Source: Sequoia sempervirens | Lineage: Eukaryota; Streptophyta; Pinopsida; Cupressales; Cupressaceae | Direction: 5' to 3' | Length of the DNA: 64,000 bases | Assembly: GCA_007258455.2 (NCBI GenBank) | Contig: VDFB02193867.1 | Location: 528,892,657-528,956,656 of the forward strand | Shown here: piece by piece, positions 23,526-36,545 of the stretch | Numbering within the stretch: position 1 is the stretch's first letter | Layout of the letters: each line of letters opens with the position of its first letter | Program-made: the position numbers and the translations under genes | Notes under the pieces: generated by a model | Database searches by the model: none | The model's input: the letters and a program-made list of their open reading frames with translations, nothing else | Told to the model about the DNA's origin: nothing

Positions 23526-25394
23526 CAACAAAAATTCAATAAAGTGGCATTTAACTAAATGAAGACATAATGTGAGTGCCTTAAATGTGTTGCTAGACAT
23601 GTTCCCCAAAGAAGCAAAAAAAGTCAAAACTAACAAATAACATGAGCGTGTTATAATGCATGCGTGTTATATCGTGCTTGTGTTATAATGTGTGTGCATT
23701 ATACTATGCTCACGTTATATTTTGGTTTGGGAATCCCCAAACCTTAGCTTTGTTATTTTCCTTGGAATTCCAACCCAAAGGCTTGGAGGGCATTCCCAAT
23801 GACCAGAGACATGTTTTTTGCAAATTCTACAATTTTTCACATAATCGAGTTCATGCTCACCATTAGGATTGCATCTAGCTCAATATCAACAAAATTGAAC
23901 ACATGGGTAATGTTAATTTCTCTCTTAGCTTTCCAAAAATGTAATTTTTTTCACTTTATGACAATGTTAGGCCTTTCATCCATAATTTCTTTTGTTTGTA
24001 TGTCTATTTTTTGTCAAAAAGCAGTGTTTGGTGTTTTTTTCATTATAAATTAACCGTTCATCAAAATTTCAAATAAATTACATTTTTAGAAACTAGAATC
24101 CATTCTACAAATTTTAAAAATAAAAAATAAAAATAAAAATCGATTACTTTCCAAAATTTGTAGGGTGGGCACTGCCAAAATTCTGCTTTTTAGGAATTTC
24201 CCACTTAGAAAATTAGTAAAAAATCAAATATTCAATAAAAATTTATCAAAAAAATTGTGCATCAACTAGATATTGTTAGATAACTTTTGACCATAGATAT
24301 TTTAAAAATACTACAAAAAAATTCACCATTCTAGGGTTGTACAAGAGTTGCTATGTTATGTTTTTCTAACAAAAACAACAATAATTTTTGTACATCCCTC
24401 TTATGAACCCATTAATATCAACCATTTTCAAAATAAATTAGTAGTTTAGAAAGTAGACTCAAAGCACTTCGATCCTTGTTTTTGTTCCATCTCAAAATTT
24501 TGAGTGTAGCTATCCTCAATTTCACATCCAAGGTCAGTATTTCCCGATTTCAGAAAAAAAAAAAGTGGCGACTTATGCCCCATTTTTGGGAACCACCTTG
24601 GTGCACTTACCCATTTACTAGTGTCAATATTAAAATCCTTCATATTGTATATGTTTGTATTTTCCTTCAACTTCCATTTTTTCTTGGTGTTTCCTTCTGA
24701 TTCTTTATCATGTGCCTCTTCTTTGTCTTTAATGGTGCAGTGAAGATATTCAAAGTCCTCAAAAGCGATCATCATCCTACTTTCCTTTGCTAACTAAGCA
24801 CTCAATTTTTTATTACCCTTAATTTGAATTATTTCTTTGTTACATTTATGCTCTTTAATTTTATTTTTCAATTTTCACTATGTTATGTTCTAATTTGTTC
24901 TTGTGTTTCTCTAAGTTTTGAGGACATGGTGATTTGGGGGTGTGGGGAAGTGATTTTAGTGATGCCTAAAATTTTGCAAATTCTTGGGATAGTAAGGCAT
25001 GGATGTTAAAATCACTTAAACAAACTAAAAACAATAGAAATTCTAAAAAGTAAATACATTGTGCTGAATGTGCAACAACAACCCCCCCCTTTTAGCTGTT
25101 TAGGGATTTTTAGTATTGTTTTCTTTCAGAAGTTATCTTTTTAAAAAATTATGTGCCAAATGGAGTTGGTTGGAAGATGTTATGTGTCAAAAAAATGCAG
25201 TGTTCTCATTGTATGAATCTTTGTGCTCATTTTCTTGGGTTCTATGTAGTGATACTGAAGATCTTAGTTTAGTTTAGATTGATTTAGTATCATTAGTGAA
25301 TCACTCTTTGAGTCAACTAGAGGCTATCTATAGGATGATATAATTAAAAATGATATTTGTAAAGATGGGATAGATTGTCAAGTTTATTACAACC
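23526..25394. other. No gene; possible polypurine tract at 24933-24950
   Basis: No coding region recognised. At 24933-24950 the plus strand reads tttgggggtgtggggaag, followed by tgatttt. It is preceded by a TTTTGAGGACA string of the kind seen before the 3' LTR of some plant gypsy elements, so an LTR remnant may begin at 24951. Its partner LTR was not found. Confidence 0.35.
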
Positions 25395-25718
25395 TTTTAC
25401 TTATACAAAGAATTATCATTTCAATTTATTTTTAAAATAATATTATTACATTATATTTTATATTAAAAATCATTCAATATAAATATAATATAATATTTAA
25501 TTTATATACAATAAATATTTAATATATGACAAATTAAATTGTATATAATAGGGGGGAGACTAGATATTTTTACTTCTACAAAGAATTCTCATTTCAATTT
25601 ATTTTTAAAATAATATTATTACATTATATTTTATATTATAAATCATTCAATATAGATATAATATAATATTTAATTAATGTACAATACATATTTTATATGT
25701 GACATGTTAAATTGTATA
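25395..25718. repeat. AT-rich tandem duplication, period ~173 bp
   Basis: acaaagaattatcatttcaa... (from about 25395) is repeated from about 25568 with few changes, including the string attattacattatattttat in both. The second copy ends exactly at the outer end of the copia LTR at 25719. The first copy continues past that point into tataataggggggagac. Confidence 0.85.
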
Positions 25719-26117
25719 CGACAGAATCCGTGATTGAGATCCCACAAGCCTTGGATGATATTCGTAAGAGAAACCTATCACATACAAATGAGAAATTACA
25801 CAACAAAATATGTGAAACAATAATGATTATTGATTACTGAATGATTCCAATAAAGGATTGAATATTCTTATGAAGACTCAGGAAAACTCAACGTGTGACC
25901 CTGAATGATGGAGTTTTGACTGAGAGAGGAGTGAGATAACATAATGCATGAAGTGGTTAAGTGACTTTATCTTGTGTGCAACACAAATTATAAAGTGTGT
26001 GACTAATTCAAATGCATAATTAATGCAATAACGTGCTCACAATGAGAACTAGATGACCTTTTCCTAAGTTTGCATTAAGCATTAGAGTAAAATAATGATG
26101 ATTAATTTACTCCAACA
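25719..26117 (-). repeat. copia 3' LTR (minus sense), 399 bp
   Basis: Ends tccaaca on the plus strand (TGTTGGA in element sense). It begins cgacagaatccgtg, where the terminal CA has become CG. It matches 29395-29695 over about 300 bp. The adjoining 26118-26130 (atcccctgaatga) is the reverse complement of a polypurine tract, TCATTCAGGGGAT. Confidence 0.88.
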
Positions 26118-26773
26118 ATCCCCTGAATGACAAATGAGGAGAAGCAAAAAAGTGATGAAGGAAAAGAATTCAAAGATGGATGCATAATGGGTCCCAACAT
26201 AAGGCCAAATGAGGTACCCATCAACAACATGAAATTTTCTCACAAACAAAGTAAAGGAGAAAACCTCATGGGAACTAAACTCCTCTCCAAATGAGAAAGA
26301 GAAAGAAAGTAGAAATGGAATTTCTCAAGAGACTCTCTCAAGAACATATGCAGATATACAATCAGATACTCTCCCATAAGAGAGAGTGGAGACTCCAAAG
26401 CCCCCCCAAAATGAGGGAAACCCTGTGTCGATGATCAAACGAATGTGTCTCCCCTGAAGAAGAAACCAATCCAACGGTCAATGATGAGGAAGTCCCTGGA
26501 TGTGAGGTGAAAATGGAAGTCTGATATGATGCTCAATGGAGAGCTGCACTAAAACTTGAATGTCTAAATGACAAGATGTTGAATCAAATGTATCAACATA
26601 AGATAGCTCAAGATGATCCTGAAATGGAGTAGATCCAAAGAAGATGGGATAATAGATGTGTTGAATCTGTCATCTAAGAGGAAATGAATATCCTCGGATA
26701 TGTCCTCAAAAAATACACTAGATGGCTTGATGAATGAATCTACAATGTCATTCAAAGATGAAGAGGGATCCTA

Positions 26774-27300
26774 CTAAACATATGTGATCTCGATAGGAGG
26801 TAGAGGTGTAGAAGTCTCAACACTAGTCTCATGAACAGATGAAAGAACACATAAGCTCAAGTGACCAAACTTCACCTTAGATACAATATGCTCTCTTGAA
26901 GAAAGAGAGCAATACTCAGATAGTGGAGATGGAGGACCAAAGTGTGTGAATGTATACAATTGGGATGAGTGATCAACTATCCCTTTTGCAACAATGTTGC
27001 CAGTTTGACTATCTCTAATGTGCATTGAATTAGGGGTGAACTCAATTTTCTTCTCTTTCCCACTATGAGAAATTTGATTGATAGAGAAAAGGTTAGCGAA
27101 CAATGATGGTACACATAGTACATCATTGAATGTACCGTCATCAATGTCGATAGAACCTTTCCCACATACAATCATATAAGTGTCATTACCCATTAATATG
27201 TGTGGTGAGGACACGGCCTCAAAAGATGAGAACATGTCTTGAGAAGATGCCATATGGTGTGAAGCACCTAAATCCAGTAGTCATCTAGAAGAATGTGAAC
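26774..27300 (-). pseudogene. copia protease region
   Basis: The minus strand reads LLDLGASHHMASSQDMF, where the copia D-S/T-G protease box is D-L-G and the preceding Trp codon is a stop. It continues with CGKGSIDIDDGTFNDVL, FSINQISHSGKEKKIEF and IRDSQTGNIVAKGIVDHS, which is the usual protease to pre-integrase sequence. Integrase does not follow. Catalytic-box damage and the stop argue against activity. Confidence 0.88.
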
Positions 27301-27480
27301 TGGTGGTTGCACATAATGCATGACCCTTTGTTTTGGTCTATCCATCTATCTAGAATGATGGTGAAGAAGAAGACCCGCTTGATGTAGATGAAGAAGGAAG
27401 ATGAATATTTTTCTTCATAAGAAGATTTGTCAAATTTGAAACCTATTTTGCATATCAATCTATCTTCTTCTCATAGCATT

Positions 27481-27522
27481 TAGACTCATCATGTCCTTGC
27501 TTATTACAGTAAGCACAATTGG
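27481..27522 (-). other. copia Gag CCHC zinc knuckle
   Basis: The minus strand reads CAYCNKQGHDESKC, a perfect CX2CX4HX4C nucleic-acid-binding knuckle, between the gag body and the protease. It is too short and out of phase for the surrounding long frames. Confidence 0.9.
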
Positions 27523-27574
27523 GTCTTTCTTTCTTTGATGATTCCCCCTTAGGAGAAGGTGAATCAGAGGTGTT

Positions 27575-28286
27575 TTATGAACCAGAATCCTTCCCATGCT
27601 TTGTGGTCTTTGGTTTTTGTTTCTTACCTTTGCTAGTAGATGCCTTCATGTCTTGCAGATTTTGAGAAATAAGAAGGGTAGATGCTTTTGAAGATTTCAG
27701 TGTACCCATATGGATTAACTTTAATTTCTCCCGCATGAGTGATGTGGAAAATTCATCAAGAGAGGGCATTGTGAATTTGGATCCCATAGCATTTCTAGTA
27801 GCATAAAATGTAGAAACAAGGATAGAATAATCGGGACCAAGCTTGGCTAGTAGAGAAAGAATCAACCATTCATCTTTCTTCTCAATACCACACTGCTTTA
27901 ACTGAAGCCTTAAGGGCTTAACTTTTGTGAAGAGGTCTTGGATAATGTCAAAATCAGAAGGATTAAGACATATCAACTCATTATCTAACTGATAACTCCT
28001 AAGTGTGTCTTGCTCACCAAACAAGAGCTTAAGATGGGCCCAAACTTCCTATGGAGTGTTACAAAACTACATGTGAAACAAGAGATCAGGAGAGATAGAC
28101 ATGCAAAGAGTACCAAAAAACTCATCACATATGTTGAACCATTTCCTCTTTTCTACAGCAACACCTAGTTCAAGCTTTGTACCCATGGTGACTCGATACA
28201 ACCCCAACTTCTTTGAGTGATCTCCATCTCGGTTTTCCACTTGAGAAAGTTTGAGGGAGTGAGAAGAGTTACATGAATTTTATCCA
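27575..28286 (-). pseudogene. copia gag (capsid-like) region
   Basis: Starts MDKIHVTLLTPSNFLKWKTE at 28286, the conserved N-terminus of plant copia Gag. After a frameshift it continues GTKLELGVAVEKRKWFNICD-type sequence, then LFGEQDTLRSYQLDNELI, LSLLAKLGPDYSILVS and SLDEFSTSLMREKLKLI, the UBN2-type capsid fold. It ends in a lysine-rich tail before the zinc knuckle. It would package element RNA; broken by a frameshift and stops near 28025-28200. Confidence 0.88.
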
Positions 28287-29382
28287 TGATTCAGGAAAAA
28301 ATATAGACTTGAGAGAAGAAATTATAGTACTAATGCCAAAAATATAGAATAATATGCCTTGAGAGCAAGAATTTATGATCTCGAATTACAATTTTACAGA
28401 AAAAAAATGTGTTCTTTGGTGAGCTAAAGACTGGAATGGACATGTCAAAAACTTGATTGCAATCACCAATGGTGGCAAAAGACTCTATTGATTCGCGGTA
28501 GCCTGTGAAGCTACAGATCGTGGCTACTCAATAAGCAGATTTCCAATGCACTTTAACAGGAATTCACACCAATTTCAACTCATGGAAATCGTGTCCTTTG
28601 CAATTCAAACGTGAGCCCTCTTAGTTGCTGCAAACTAAAGGTTTATAGCTCCTCAAAGCTGTGAGAACCACAAATCATCAAAACGTAGAAGAAATTCATG
28701 GCCGCACACATGTTAATCGCACCACAACAAAGGGATGCTCGAATAGAGGAAAATAACACCTTAGGGGGGGACAATAAATGCCTCACAAAGGTGAATTGTG
28801 CCAGAATAGACAAGATCCACGCCATACAGAGATTGCATTACTTGCAATGGACAATACCTCAGCTTCAATTGTTGCCACAAATGGACAAAAGCATTCACCC
28901 AACCTTCAAGTCATTGCCTCCCTGCTTCTACAGCCAGATCGCGCCACCCTACCTTCAAAAATGTAGAAAAAAAATAGGGCAAAAGGTTTTGACTAACCCA
29001 CCAAGAGATATAGTGTGCTGCAACAACAAATCGTGCCTTTGTGGATGCTCACAGGCTGCAAATCGTAATAGTAGAGGGGCTTTGACTTGGTCTGAGCCTT
29101 TTGCCTCTTTGCTCAATGGCTCGAGCCAAATGATCAAATCAGCTTCTAGATGAGTCGAAATTGGTGCAGCAACATCTAAATTGGTGCAGCAAAAGCGAGG
29201 AGTGAGTGTAGATACAAATTGCGAAAGAAAGGTTCTAAGGCGTGGTCTACAAAATAATGGTGTGCACACCAAAGTGCAGGATATCGCGCAATCTTTGAGA
29301 ATGGATGTGCAGATCGACTTCCAACAGTGCTTCCAATGTAAAAAATTCTTCAAAAAAGATAACAAGGATCTTCAGATTTGGA
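28287..29382 (-). other. Unusually long copia leader, origin unknown
   Basis: About 1.1 kb between PBS and gag, less AT-rich than the surroundings. It is open on the plus strand (28698-29153) and on the minus strand (29365-28955), but neither frame has a recognised motif. Copia leaders are normally much shorter. It may be captured host sequence or a long packaging leader. Confidence 0.5.
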
Positions 29383-29394
29383 GCTCTGATACCA
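29383..29394 (-). promoter_or_regulatory. Primer-binding site (initiator Met-tRNA)
   Basis: Plus-strand gctctgatacca is the exact reverse complement of TGGTATCAGAGC, the standard plant retroelement primer site for initiator Met-tRNA. It directly abuts the LTR at 29395 and fixes the element's minus orientation. Confidence 0.95.
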
Positions 29395-29695
29395 TGATAG
29401 AATTCGTGATTGAGATCCCACAAGCCATGGATGATATTCTAAAGAGAAACCTATCACATACAAATGAAAAATTACATGGCAAAATATGTGAAACAATAAT
29501 GATTATTGATTACTGAATGATTCTATATCTTTATGAGGACTTAGGCGAACTCAACATGTGACCTTGAATGATGAAGTTCTGATTGAGAGAGGAGTAAGAA
29601 CAGAATGCAAAAATCAGTTATGTGACTTTATCTTGTGTGCAACACAAAGTATAAAGCACATGACTAATTGAAATGCATAATTAATGCAATAACAC
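29395..29695 (-). repeat. copia 5' LTR (minus sense), truncated
   Basis: Begins tgatagaattcgtg and matches 25719 onward over about 300 bp (shared strings include gattgagatcccacaagcc and aataatgattattgattact). The last ~90 bp, containing the TGTTGGA terminus, are missing; the alignment stops at about 29695. Confidence 0.9.
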
Positions 29696-30440
29696 TCAAA
29701 ATAAAAGATAAAGGGATAGCACTTTACCACTTCACCCAGCTCGAAGAAGGTGGGAATGTTACGCAGCCTTAGCATACCCATTCTAGAGATGGCCACCATG
29801 GGAACTTCATCCATCCCAACTAGCTTGTCCACATAAAAGAGCTTATTCATCAATGCGGGCTACATCTTTCTTCTCCATCCTTATCTCTAGTAGCACAACT
29901 AGAAATCTTAAGGTGATATTCATGCCCACACACTTGGTTTCATCATTCTTTATGAAACCTTTTCTTAGAACCATTTTCACAGTGGTGATGATAAATGGAT
30001 CATACTTCTTCTGCAGACATTTTAGGCACTGGTCTAAGATTTCACCGTGAAAAGCCATCTCCCACACAGAGCTATCCAATTGGATAGGGGTATCAGTGCC
30101 AATGTTTGTTATCATTTTTGTTGACATCTTAACCAAGAAATTAGAACATTCTCCCATTGTGACACTATGTTGCAACCCGCACCAAACACCAAACAAGCAC
30201 AAGCCGCAACCCAAACCAAACACCAAACAAATGTTCAAGATATAGATGATATGATGTACCCCTAGAAATTCCTACTAGCTGATATAAGTGTTTGTGAAGG
30301 AGGCAATGTCTTGTCGCAAAATAATGAAGGTGACAAGTGTTACTACCATGAGTGCCACTGTAGTTGCATGAATTAGCCCTTACCACGACTCCCCAAATCT
30401 GAAATAATGGTGCAAGCCTCCAAGTTGCGACCTTTGTAAT
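29696..30440 (-). CDS. Unrecognised broken ORF
   Basis: The minus strand from 30157 reads MGECSNFLVKMSTKMITN, then PIQLDSSVWEMAFHGEIL, LRKGFIKNDETKCVGMNI and, after one frameshift near 29855, KLFYVDKLVGMDEVPMVA and LRNIPTFFELGEVVKCYP, about 180 residues in all. No family recognised. Upstream (30165-30240) are short repeats of ccaaacaccaaac. It may be part of a retroelement rather than a host gene. Confidence 0.35.
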
Positions 30441-30692
30441 ACCCCTTGATTTTTCATTATTTCCCTAACAATGAGGTCCATGAGTGAAGAGTATGTTTAT
30501 CTTGCCACCTTAACATCACATTCCACCAAATCTTTCCAAGAATAACTCTCATAAACTATGACCCATCCACATGATATGTGTGGGGAGGGCACCCACCCAA
30601 GAGGTAGCCTACTAAATACCATCACTGATTACCCTTACGCTATTTCCATCAACCCTTATGTTTGAAAGAACATCACCCTTGGCATTCCCTTC

Positions 30693-32888
30693 TCACAGAA
30701 TATGATTAATCATCACCATTTCACACCTATCCAATAAGCTTAAGGTGATATCTAATTTTGCTGCCAATTTCCAATTTATCATTTCACAAGTGCGAATGAA
30801 GTTGATCACCAATGTGGAATCACCTTCTATTGCTATTTTCTTTAGATTTAGCTTGAGACACATTTTTAGTCCCAAGAGCTTGCACCTCATCCATGTTGTT
30901 AGTGCCTAGTGTGAGAGGTGCAGCTAGTTTTCCAATACAATTTTTGTTCCAATCCCTGATGATGCATCTAACACCACAGATGCTTGGGTTACCACAAGAG
31001 GTGTCATCAAAGCTCAATTTGAACCAGCCAATGTCAAGCAACAACCACTTCACATTTTTCCTACTTTCTTTCATCTTTGATCCTCCATCCTCGAAAACCG
31101 ATGAAATATCCAGACCAAGCCAATTTTTTTGTATCCTTGCATCCCAAGCTATGGATGATAATTTGTTAGTGGGTGCATTCCCTAACCTTGAGTTAACTAG
31201 TTCAACTATGCAAGCCTTGATCTTATTTTGGAAGGATTGGATGGGCATTTCCTTGTCTTGGAATAGTCGTCTATTCCTCTCTTTCTAGAGCTCCCAAATT
31301 AGCATTGAAGGGCTTATGTCTCAAAGAATGTGATATAATGCTCATCTCTAGAGTAGCGACCACCCAGGGAGCTTGTCTTCAAGTTGTTTGGCATCACAAT
31401 ATTCCATTAGATCTTTTCCATCAGCCACCACCAATAACAAGGGGAGAAAGGACAACTTAGAAATAGGAGATCCCTAGTCTCTTCAACCTGTTTACAGAGA
31501 ATACACCTAGATGACCCAAAGAAACCCATTATGGTGAATCTATCTGTCGTGAGCACTCGACCTTCGGATGTCACTGAGGTAAAAATGCTAGCCTTTGGTA
31601 GACAAGTTGTGTTCCAACATAGTTCTCTTGGCACCTGTGCAACTTCAACACTTGTATTTGAAAGTTCCTTATAGCCTTCTTTGACATTGTACACTCCAAA
31701 AGGAGATGCACCCATCGAAAAAAATCTTGCCCTTCCCTTAAACAAATCACTCACTCCAATAGCATCTTTTCAAAGGCTCCTAGTTCACCCTAATCCAAGC
31801 CCAAATTGCATACGCTTTTCGATTTGTGCCTCAAAAACTTTCCTGAGAAGTGATTGCCATATAGTCTCTTAGCTTATCTCCCCATGCCTACTTCATTATT
31901 CTTTGGATGTTTTCAAATTCTACCCTATTCATCAGGATAGGGTGTCCCTCCCAAGAGTCATCCCAAAAATTTGCTTTCCTGCCATCCTTAACTTCTCAGG
32001 TTAAGTGATCCTGGATCAAATCTCTACACCTGCATATAAAGTTCTAAATCCTAGAACCTTATGGGAGCGTTATGTTTGTGAATAAGATGTTCTCCTACTC
32101 ATCCAAATACTTGTCCCTCATTATCTTCACCCATTTGATATGTTGTTTTGAATGTATTTCCCAGAAAAGCTTAGCTCCCAATGCTTTGTTTTGAAGGAGG
32201 AGGTTTTTCAATCCTGTGCCATCCTTATCCTTTCTTTTGCAAACTTTCTTCCATTTGACCCACAGAAATTTGTGTTGATCTAAGGTACCTTTCCAAAAAA
32301 AATTCTTCATTTTCCTATTGAGTTCTTTGTTGGCACCAATGGAAAGCGGAAGGCATGAAATCAAATATGTAGGTAAAGAAAAGATGACCAATTTGATTTT
32401 GGTCAAACAACCTGCCCATGAGAGCCACTAGTTTTTCCATGAGGCCATTTTAAATCCAACTTTTTCCACTAAGCCATCGCACATGTTGTGAGGGTGCAAT
32501 CCCTTTGCTAGAGGGAGGACAAGATATTTGCAAGGGATGGATCCATTCTTGAACTTTTGTACCTCCAAAATCCGGTTTTCTATTCTAGCTTTGGTATTGA
32601 GAAAAAAACACTTCAAATTTTACTTGGTTGACTTCTTGTCCCGAGGCTTGCATGTATTTGTCTAGAATTTTCTTGAAATGTTGAGCTTCCCTTACTGGGG
32701 CTATGTCGAAGAGCATAGTATCATCAAAAAATTGTTGATGAGTGACTTCCGGAAGGCAGCTGATGATTTGCACGCCATTCAATTTCCCATCATGCCATGC
32801 ACAGGCCAGTGTTCTTCCGAGTGCCTTTTCCATGAGGATGAATAAAAAGGGGGAGATAGGGTCACCTTGACAGAGCCCAATACCTTGA
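30693..32888 (-). mobile_element. 5'-truncated LINE (L1-type) retrotransposon
   Basis: The minus strand, in order: RT from GLCQGDPISPF at 32880 with the FFDDTMLF box (normally FADD) and the C-terminal RT block ending KIMRDKYLDE (32095); a zinc-binding RVT domain (31754-31407: CWNTTCLPKASIF, CILCKQVEETRDLLFLSCPF); and an RNase H domain (31248-30693: FKLSFDDTSCGNP, KIAIEGDSTLVI). The endonuclease, ORF1 and the first half of RT are missing, as expected from 5' truncation. Stops and frameshifts separate the parts. Confidence 0.9.
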
Positions 32889-35750
32889 ATAAGTTTTATT
32901 TATTATATAATTATTTTATATTTAAATCAATCTATAATCATTCAAGTTCTACTTAATATTACATAATAATTTATAGATTGATTTAATAGTATTTTGTAAT
33001 TTTACAAACTATCTTTATTTTAATTAAAGTTAAATTTGTAAATAATTATAGATATCATATTAACTATTCAAGGGTGATATTTGTATATTCATAATATTTT
33101 TTATTTGTTTGTCTTTCAAGATAATGGTTTACCACATTTATATATTGAAAGCTAATTTCACATGAACCATTATCTTGATAAACACAACCAAACATAAAAT
33201 ATTATGAATATATATTCGATGTCTACTTTGATTTTATCATTTCAATGTTTCAAAAACTTCATGTTTCATGTCTAGTGTGATTAAACACACTTATATTTAT
33301 CTGATTTACTATTGTGTACTTTTATATCTAAAGGCATTCAATTGCATATTATCATCTTTGAATACAAAGAAAATATTGAGCACATTGAGAAGGCGCATAT
33401 TTTGGGTTCTTGTACCTAAAATGAATCTAGACCTTTAAAACCATTCTAAAAGTTTGATTATCTTGCAAACATAGCATGAACTTGTTGGCAATGGAGTCTA
33501 ATTATCTTAGAGGTTTTATTTCACTCATGTTTGAATCCTTGTAAATGGATGCATAGTTGATTTAAAGATACCACTAATCCATTGAGACCATTTTTCCATA
33601 AACAAACTTGTTTGCTAAATGACCTACCAATTCACCTCATATACTACACAAACGTATGAAAAAGCAAAAAAAAAAACCAAAATTTTATCTAAGTGACCTT
33701 CCACACCTCTTTCGCCGTACCCAATTGCACCCCAATTGCTTGTATAAGGAGATGCCAATAAAATGTAAATTTCAGAAAAAATGGACCTACCTCATGGCTA
33801 CAGTAGTTGTAAAAATAAAAGCAGGATATTCTATTATACTAAACATAGTCGCACATTAATGAGGTTGCAGAGGCCCAGTGAGAAGCTGCAAGCTGCTACG
33901 TGTTGATATCTCTGGTTAACAACTGGTTTGCCACATACTAATGGAAATAACACAGCAGTTGCTCCGTCCTTCCATGTCAGAGAATTGAAAATATGTCGGT
34001 AGGCTACCTAAACTTTTAGAAAGTAGGACAGATTTGACTCCAAACGACATTAAAGCACCGATAAGAAGTAAAATTTCTTCACGAAGATATTTTGTTAATA
34101 TGGTCAAATAAAGCTCGGATAAGAAATAGGTCGAAACAAAACGTTGATTGATCTCGTGCTCAAGTACTTTGAAAATTGATCACAATAGTCCTGTCGCCTG
34201 CACGCGAAGACTTCACAAGTACAAATAATTCACATCTACCATTGAAAACGACGAGAGATGGCCATATACAAGACGATTGATGCATACGCAAATAATGCAA
34301 GACTCGTGGACATTTTGACCTGCACTAGCACGGTTTTTCGGCGCTCATTAAAGGCACTGAATTGAATACACCATTTATTTGAGTCTCTTCTTCAAGATGA
34401 GCGATTGCGTAATATACAATTGTCTTTGCCTCAACGGTGTAGATGTTCGGAGAAAGCGTTTTTATTCCGTGCGCATTAGTTGTGAAGAGCGTATGAAGTC
34501 TAAAAACATGGCTAAAGAGAGAGCTATTAATGGAGTTTTCATACAGACAACATTAATCTCCCCTATCTCTGTTGACATTCAAGAATTCAGTCGAATCTCT
34601 AGAAAATTATTACACTAGCACAATTTTAGGAGGTTCAAGGATGTCCTCATAGAAAATTCAAAGTAATGCTATCATTATTATTTTTGTTGAAGTAACATAG
34701 ATTTTAGAAAAGAATGTAATAATATCAAAAGCATGTTGGCACTCAATTGTACCTGCGAGTCCTAATCAAGTAATCAACCATGTTGCTTGTCAATTATTTA
34801 ACATAATATTTTAAAATTTTATTCATTTTTTGTGGCACGACAATCCAACAACTAGAAGTTAAGACCCGTGCACCTTTACTATAGCTTCACAGTGACAACC
34901 TCGATCGAATGTGTCAAAAAGGTGGAAGAATATACAAACTATTAGAACATTTTCATGAGATCAAACTATTTTCATAGACACCAATTTGACTTTGATCTAC
35001 AAAATTGAACCATAACAATACAACAAACTTTTTTTCTAATTCTAAAACAAAATATAATTTACAAATATACATGTTTAAATAAAAACTTAAAATTCAAATG
35101 AAACATTTTTTATTTATTACATTTACTTCTAAATCTTACCAAAACTCTCAATTATTTAATATAAACTAATTTATATTAATATACATAATTTTTATTTAAT
35201 TAATCTAACTTAAGATTTATTTATTTTCCCCTTAGGTTTGTTCCTCTCTTACAACATGAACTCTAACCATAGTCCAATATTCATAAATCAATATCAAATC
35301 AATTTATACTTTTCAAGATTATAATATATTTATATGGTCAAACTTGCCTCAACAAATTTAACTGTAAACATTCTTTAACTTGATTTTTTTGAATGACATA
35401 TGAAGACCTTTAAATAAGAAAGGATATCACATCTAAGAATCTTTTTATATAGAGTAAAACAAATTACTTAGTAAACACATAAATACATAGATAGGTTCAT
35501 AATAATCTTTATTATCATCTCTCTAAGTTATTCTTTCAAACTTTTTGGTGGATCATTACAACTGTATCAATTGTAATTTATTCTAAGAGTAAGGATTTAG
35601 TAGATGAAAGTGTTAATAATTGCCCCTTTTAGATTAACACGTGTTAATAATTGTTTCCCTCCCCTTTCTTAAGAGGATTTCCTCTCACTCCTCCCGTCAT
35701 AAAAGTAAAGGGGCCTTTTTCTCAAGGTTTGTAAGATTTTGAAATAAAGT
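32889..35750. other. No gene seen; foldback at 33083-33213
   Basis: At 33083-33213 an imperfect inverted repeat (gtatattcataatattt ... aaatattatgaatatat, with aagataatggtt/aaccattatctt inside) forms a ~130-bp MITE-like hairpin. 33.7-34.6 kb is richer in CpG than its surroundings but holds no recognisable protein. 34519-34614 is a copy of the repeat at 37365-37460 and 37530-37620. The rest is AT-rich and featureless. Confidence 0.55.
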
Positions 35751-36545
35751 TTATGGAATCGACTGCTTTAGTGACATGTATAGAGAAAGTAAAGAAGTTG
35801 GAAGTGATGAAGAGAAGATGGTTTCATTGAAACGATTGCCATCACCATAGAATTCAATGAGGGAGGAAGGTCGAGCAAATGAAGGGGGAATGGTCCCACT
35901 TAAATTGTTATTGCTTATATCCAACTGTTGCAATAAAGGGAGATTTCCCAAGGAATATAGGATGATACCGCTCAGTTGATTGTATGCATGTCCTAATTTC
36001 GTTAACAAAGAGAGACTTCCAAGAAAATCTAGTATACACCCACTTAATTGGTTCCCTGAAAGATCAAGAGAATAAAGAGCAGAAAGATTACCGGGAGAAT
36101 CTAGTATGCTTCCACTATGTTGGTTGGCAGCAAGGCCAAGGCCAGTTAAAGAAGAAAGATTTCCCAAGCAGGAAGGTATTATTCCATTTAATTGATTGAA
36201 ACTCAGATCAAGGAATTTAAGTTGGGTGAGAAAACAAAAGAAAAATGGAATCATCCCACTCAAGCCATTATCAGATAAATATAAAGAGACCATGTAAGGG
36301 AGATTTCCCAAACAGGGAGGAAGTGTGGGATGTGAGAAAATGAAGTTGGCACAAGCTCTCAGATATCACACTGGTAGAGTATTGTACATCAACACAAACA
36401 ACATGGTTGGTTTGATTGTCACAGGAAATACCTTCCCAACTGCAACCACTCGATTCCATTTACCCACGAACTGAGATAGCAGAGGGAGTCCTTGAAGCGA
36501 ACAAGAGCAAGAGATTCACAGAGACCCTCATAGAGCCCTTGACTC
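35751..36545 (-). pseudogene. LRR receptor-like protein N-terminal pseudogene
   Basis: From 36545 downward: CESLALVRFKDSLCYLSSW, then after a frameshift SSGCSWEGISCDNQTNHVVC, the LRRNT cap with its CxWxGxxC pattern. A second frameshift near 36300 leads to about seven leucine-rich repeats of the LxxLxLSxNxLxGxIP type (YLSDNGLSGMIP, DLSFNQLNGIIPSCLGN, DLSGNQLSG, DISNNNLSGTIP). The frame stops at 35751 with no transmembrane or kinase segment. Such proteins are cell-surface receptors for development or defence. Two frameshifts and truncation make this a pseudogene. Confidence 0.9.

Larger units (their letters stand above)
25719..29695 (-). mobile_element. Deleted Ty1/copia retrotransposon
   Basis: Minus-strand element: LTR (29695-29395, outer end lost), PBS 29394-29383, a ~1.1 kb leader, gag from 28286, zinc knuckle near 27500, protease around 27275, then no integrase, RT or RNase H, then PPT 26130-26118 and LTR 26117-25719. 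The internal deletion makes it non-autonomous. Target duplication cannot be checked because one LTR is truncated. Its gag and protease are broken by a few stops and frameshifts. Confidence 0.88.

Noticed and set aside
22091..23636. Long ORFs of 330-467 codons on both strands
   Set aside because: They consist of translated CT-rich minisatellite and N runs; no real protein.
28698..29365. Overlapping plus and minus ORFs as host genes
   Set aside because: They lie between PBS and gag of the copia element, and neither has a recognised motif; kept only as an unexplained leader.
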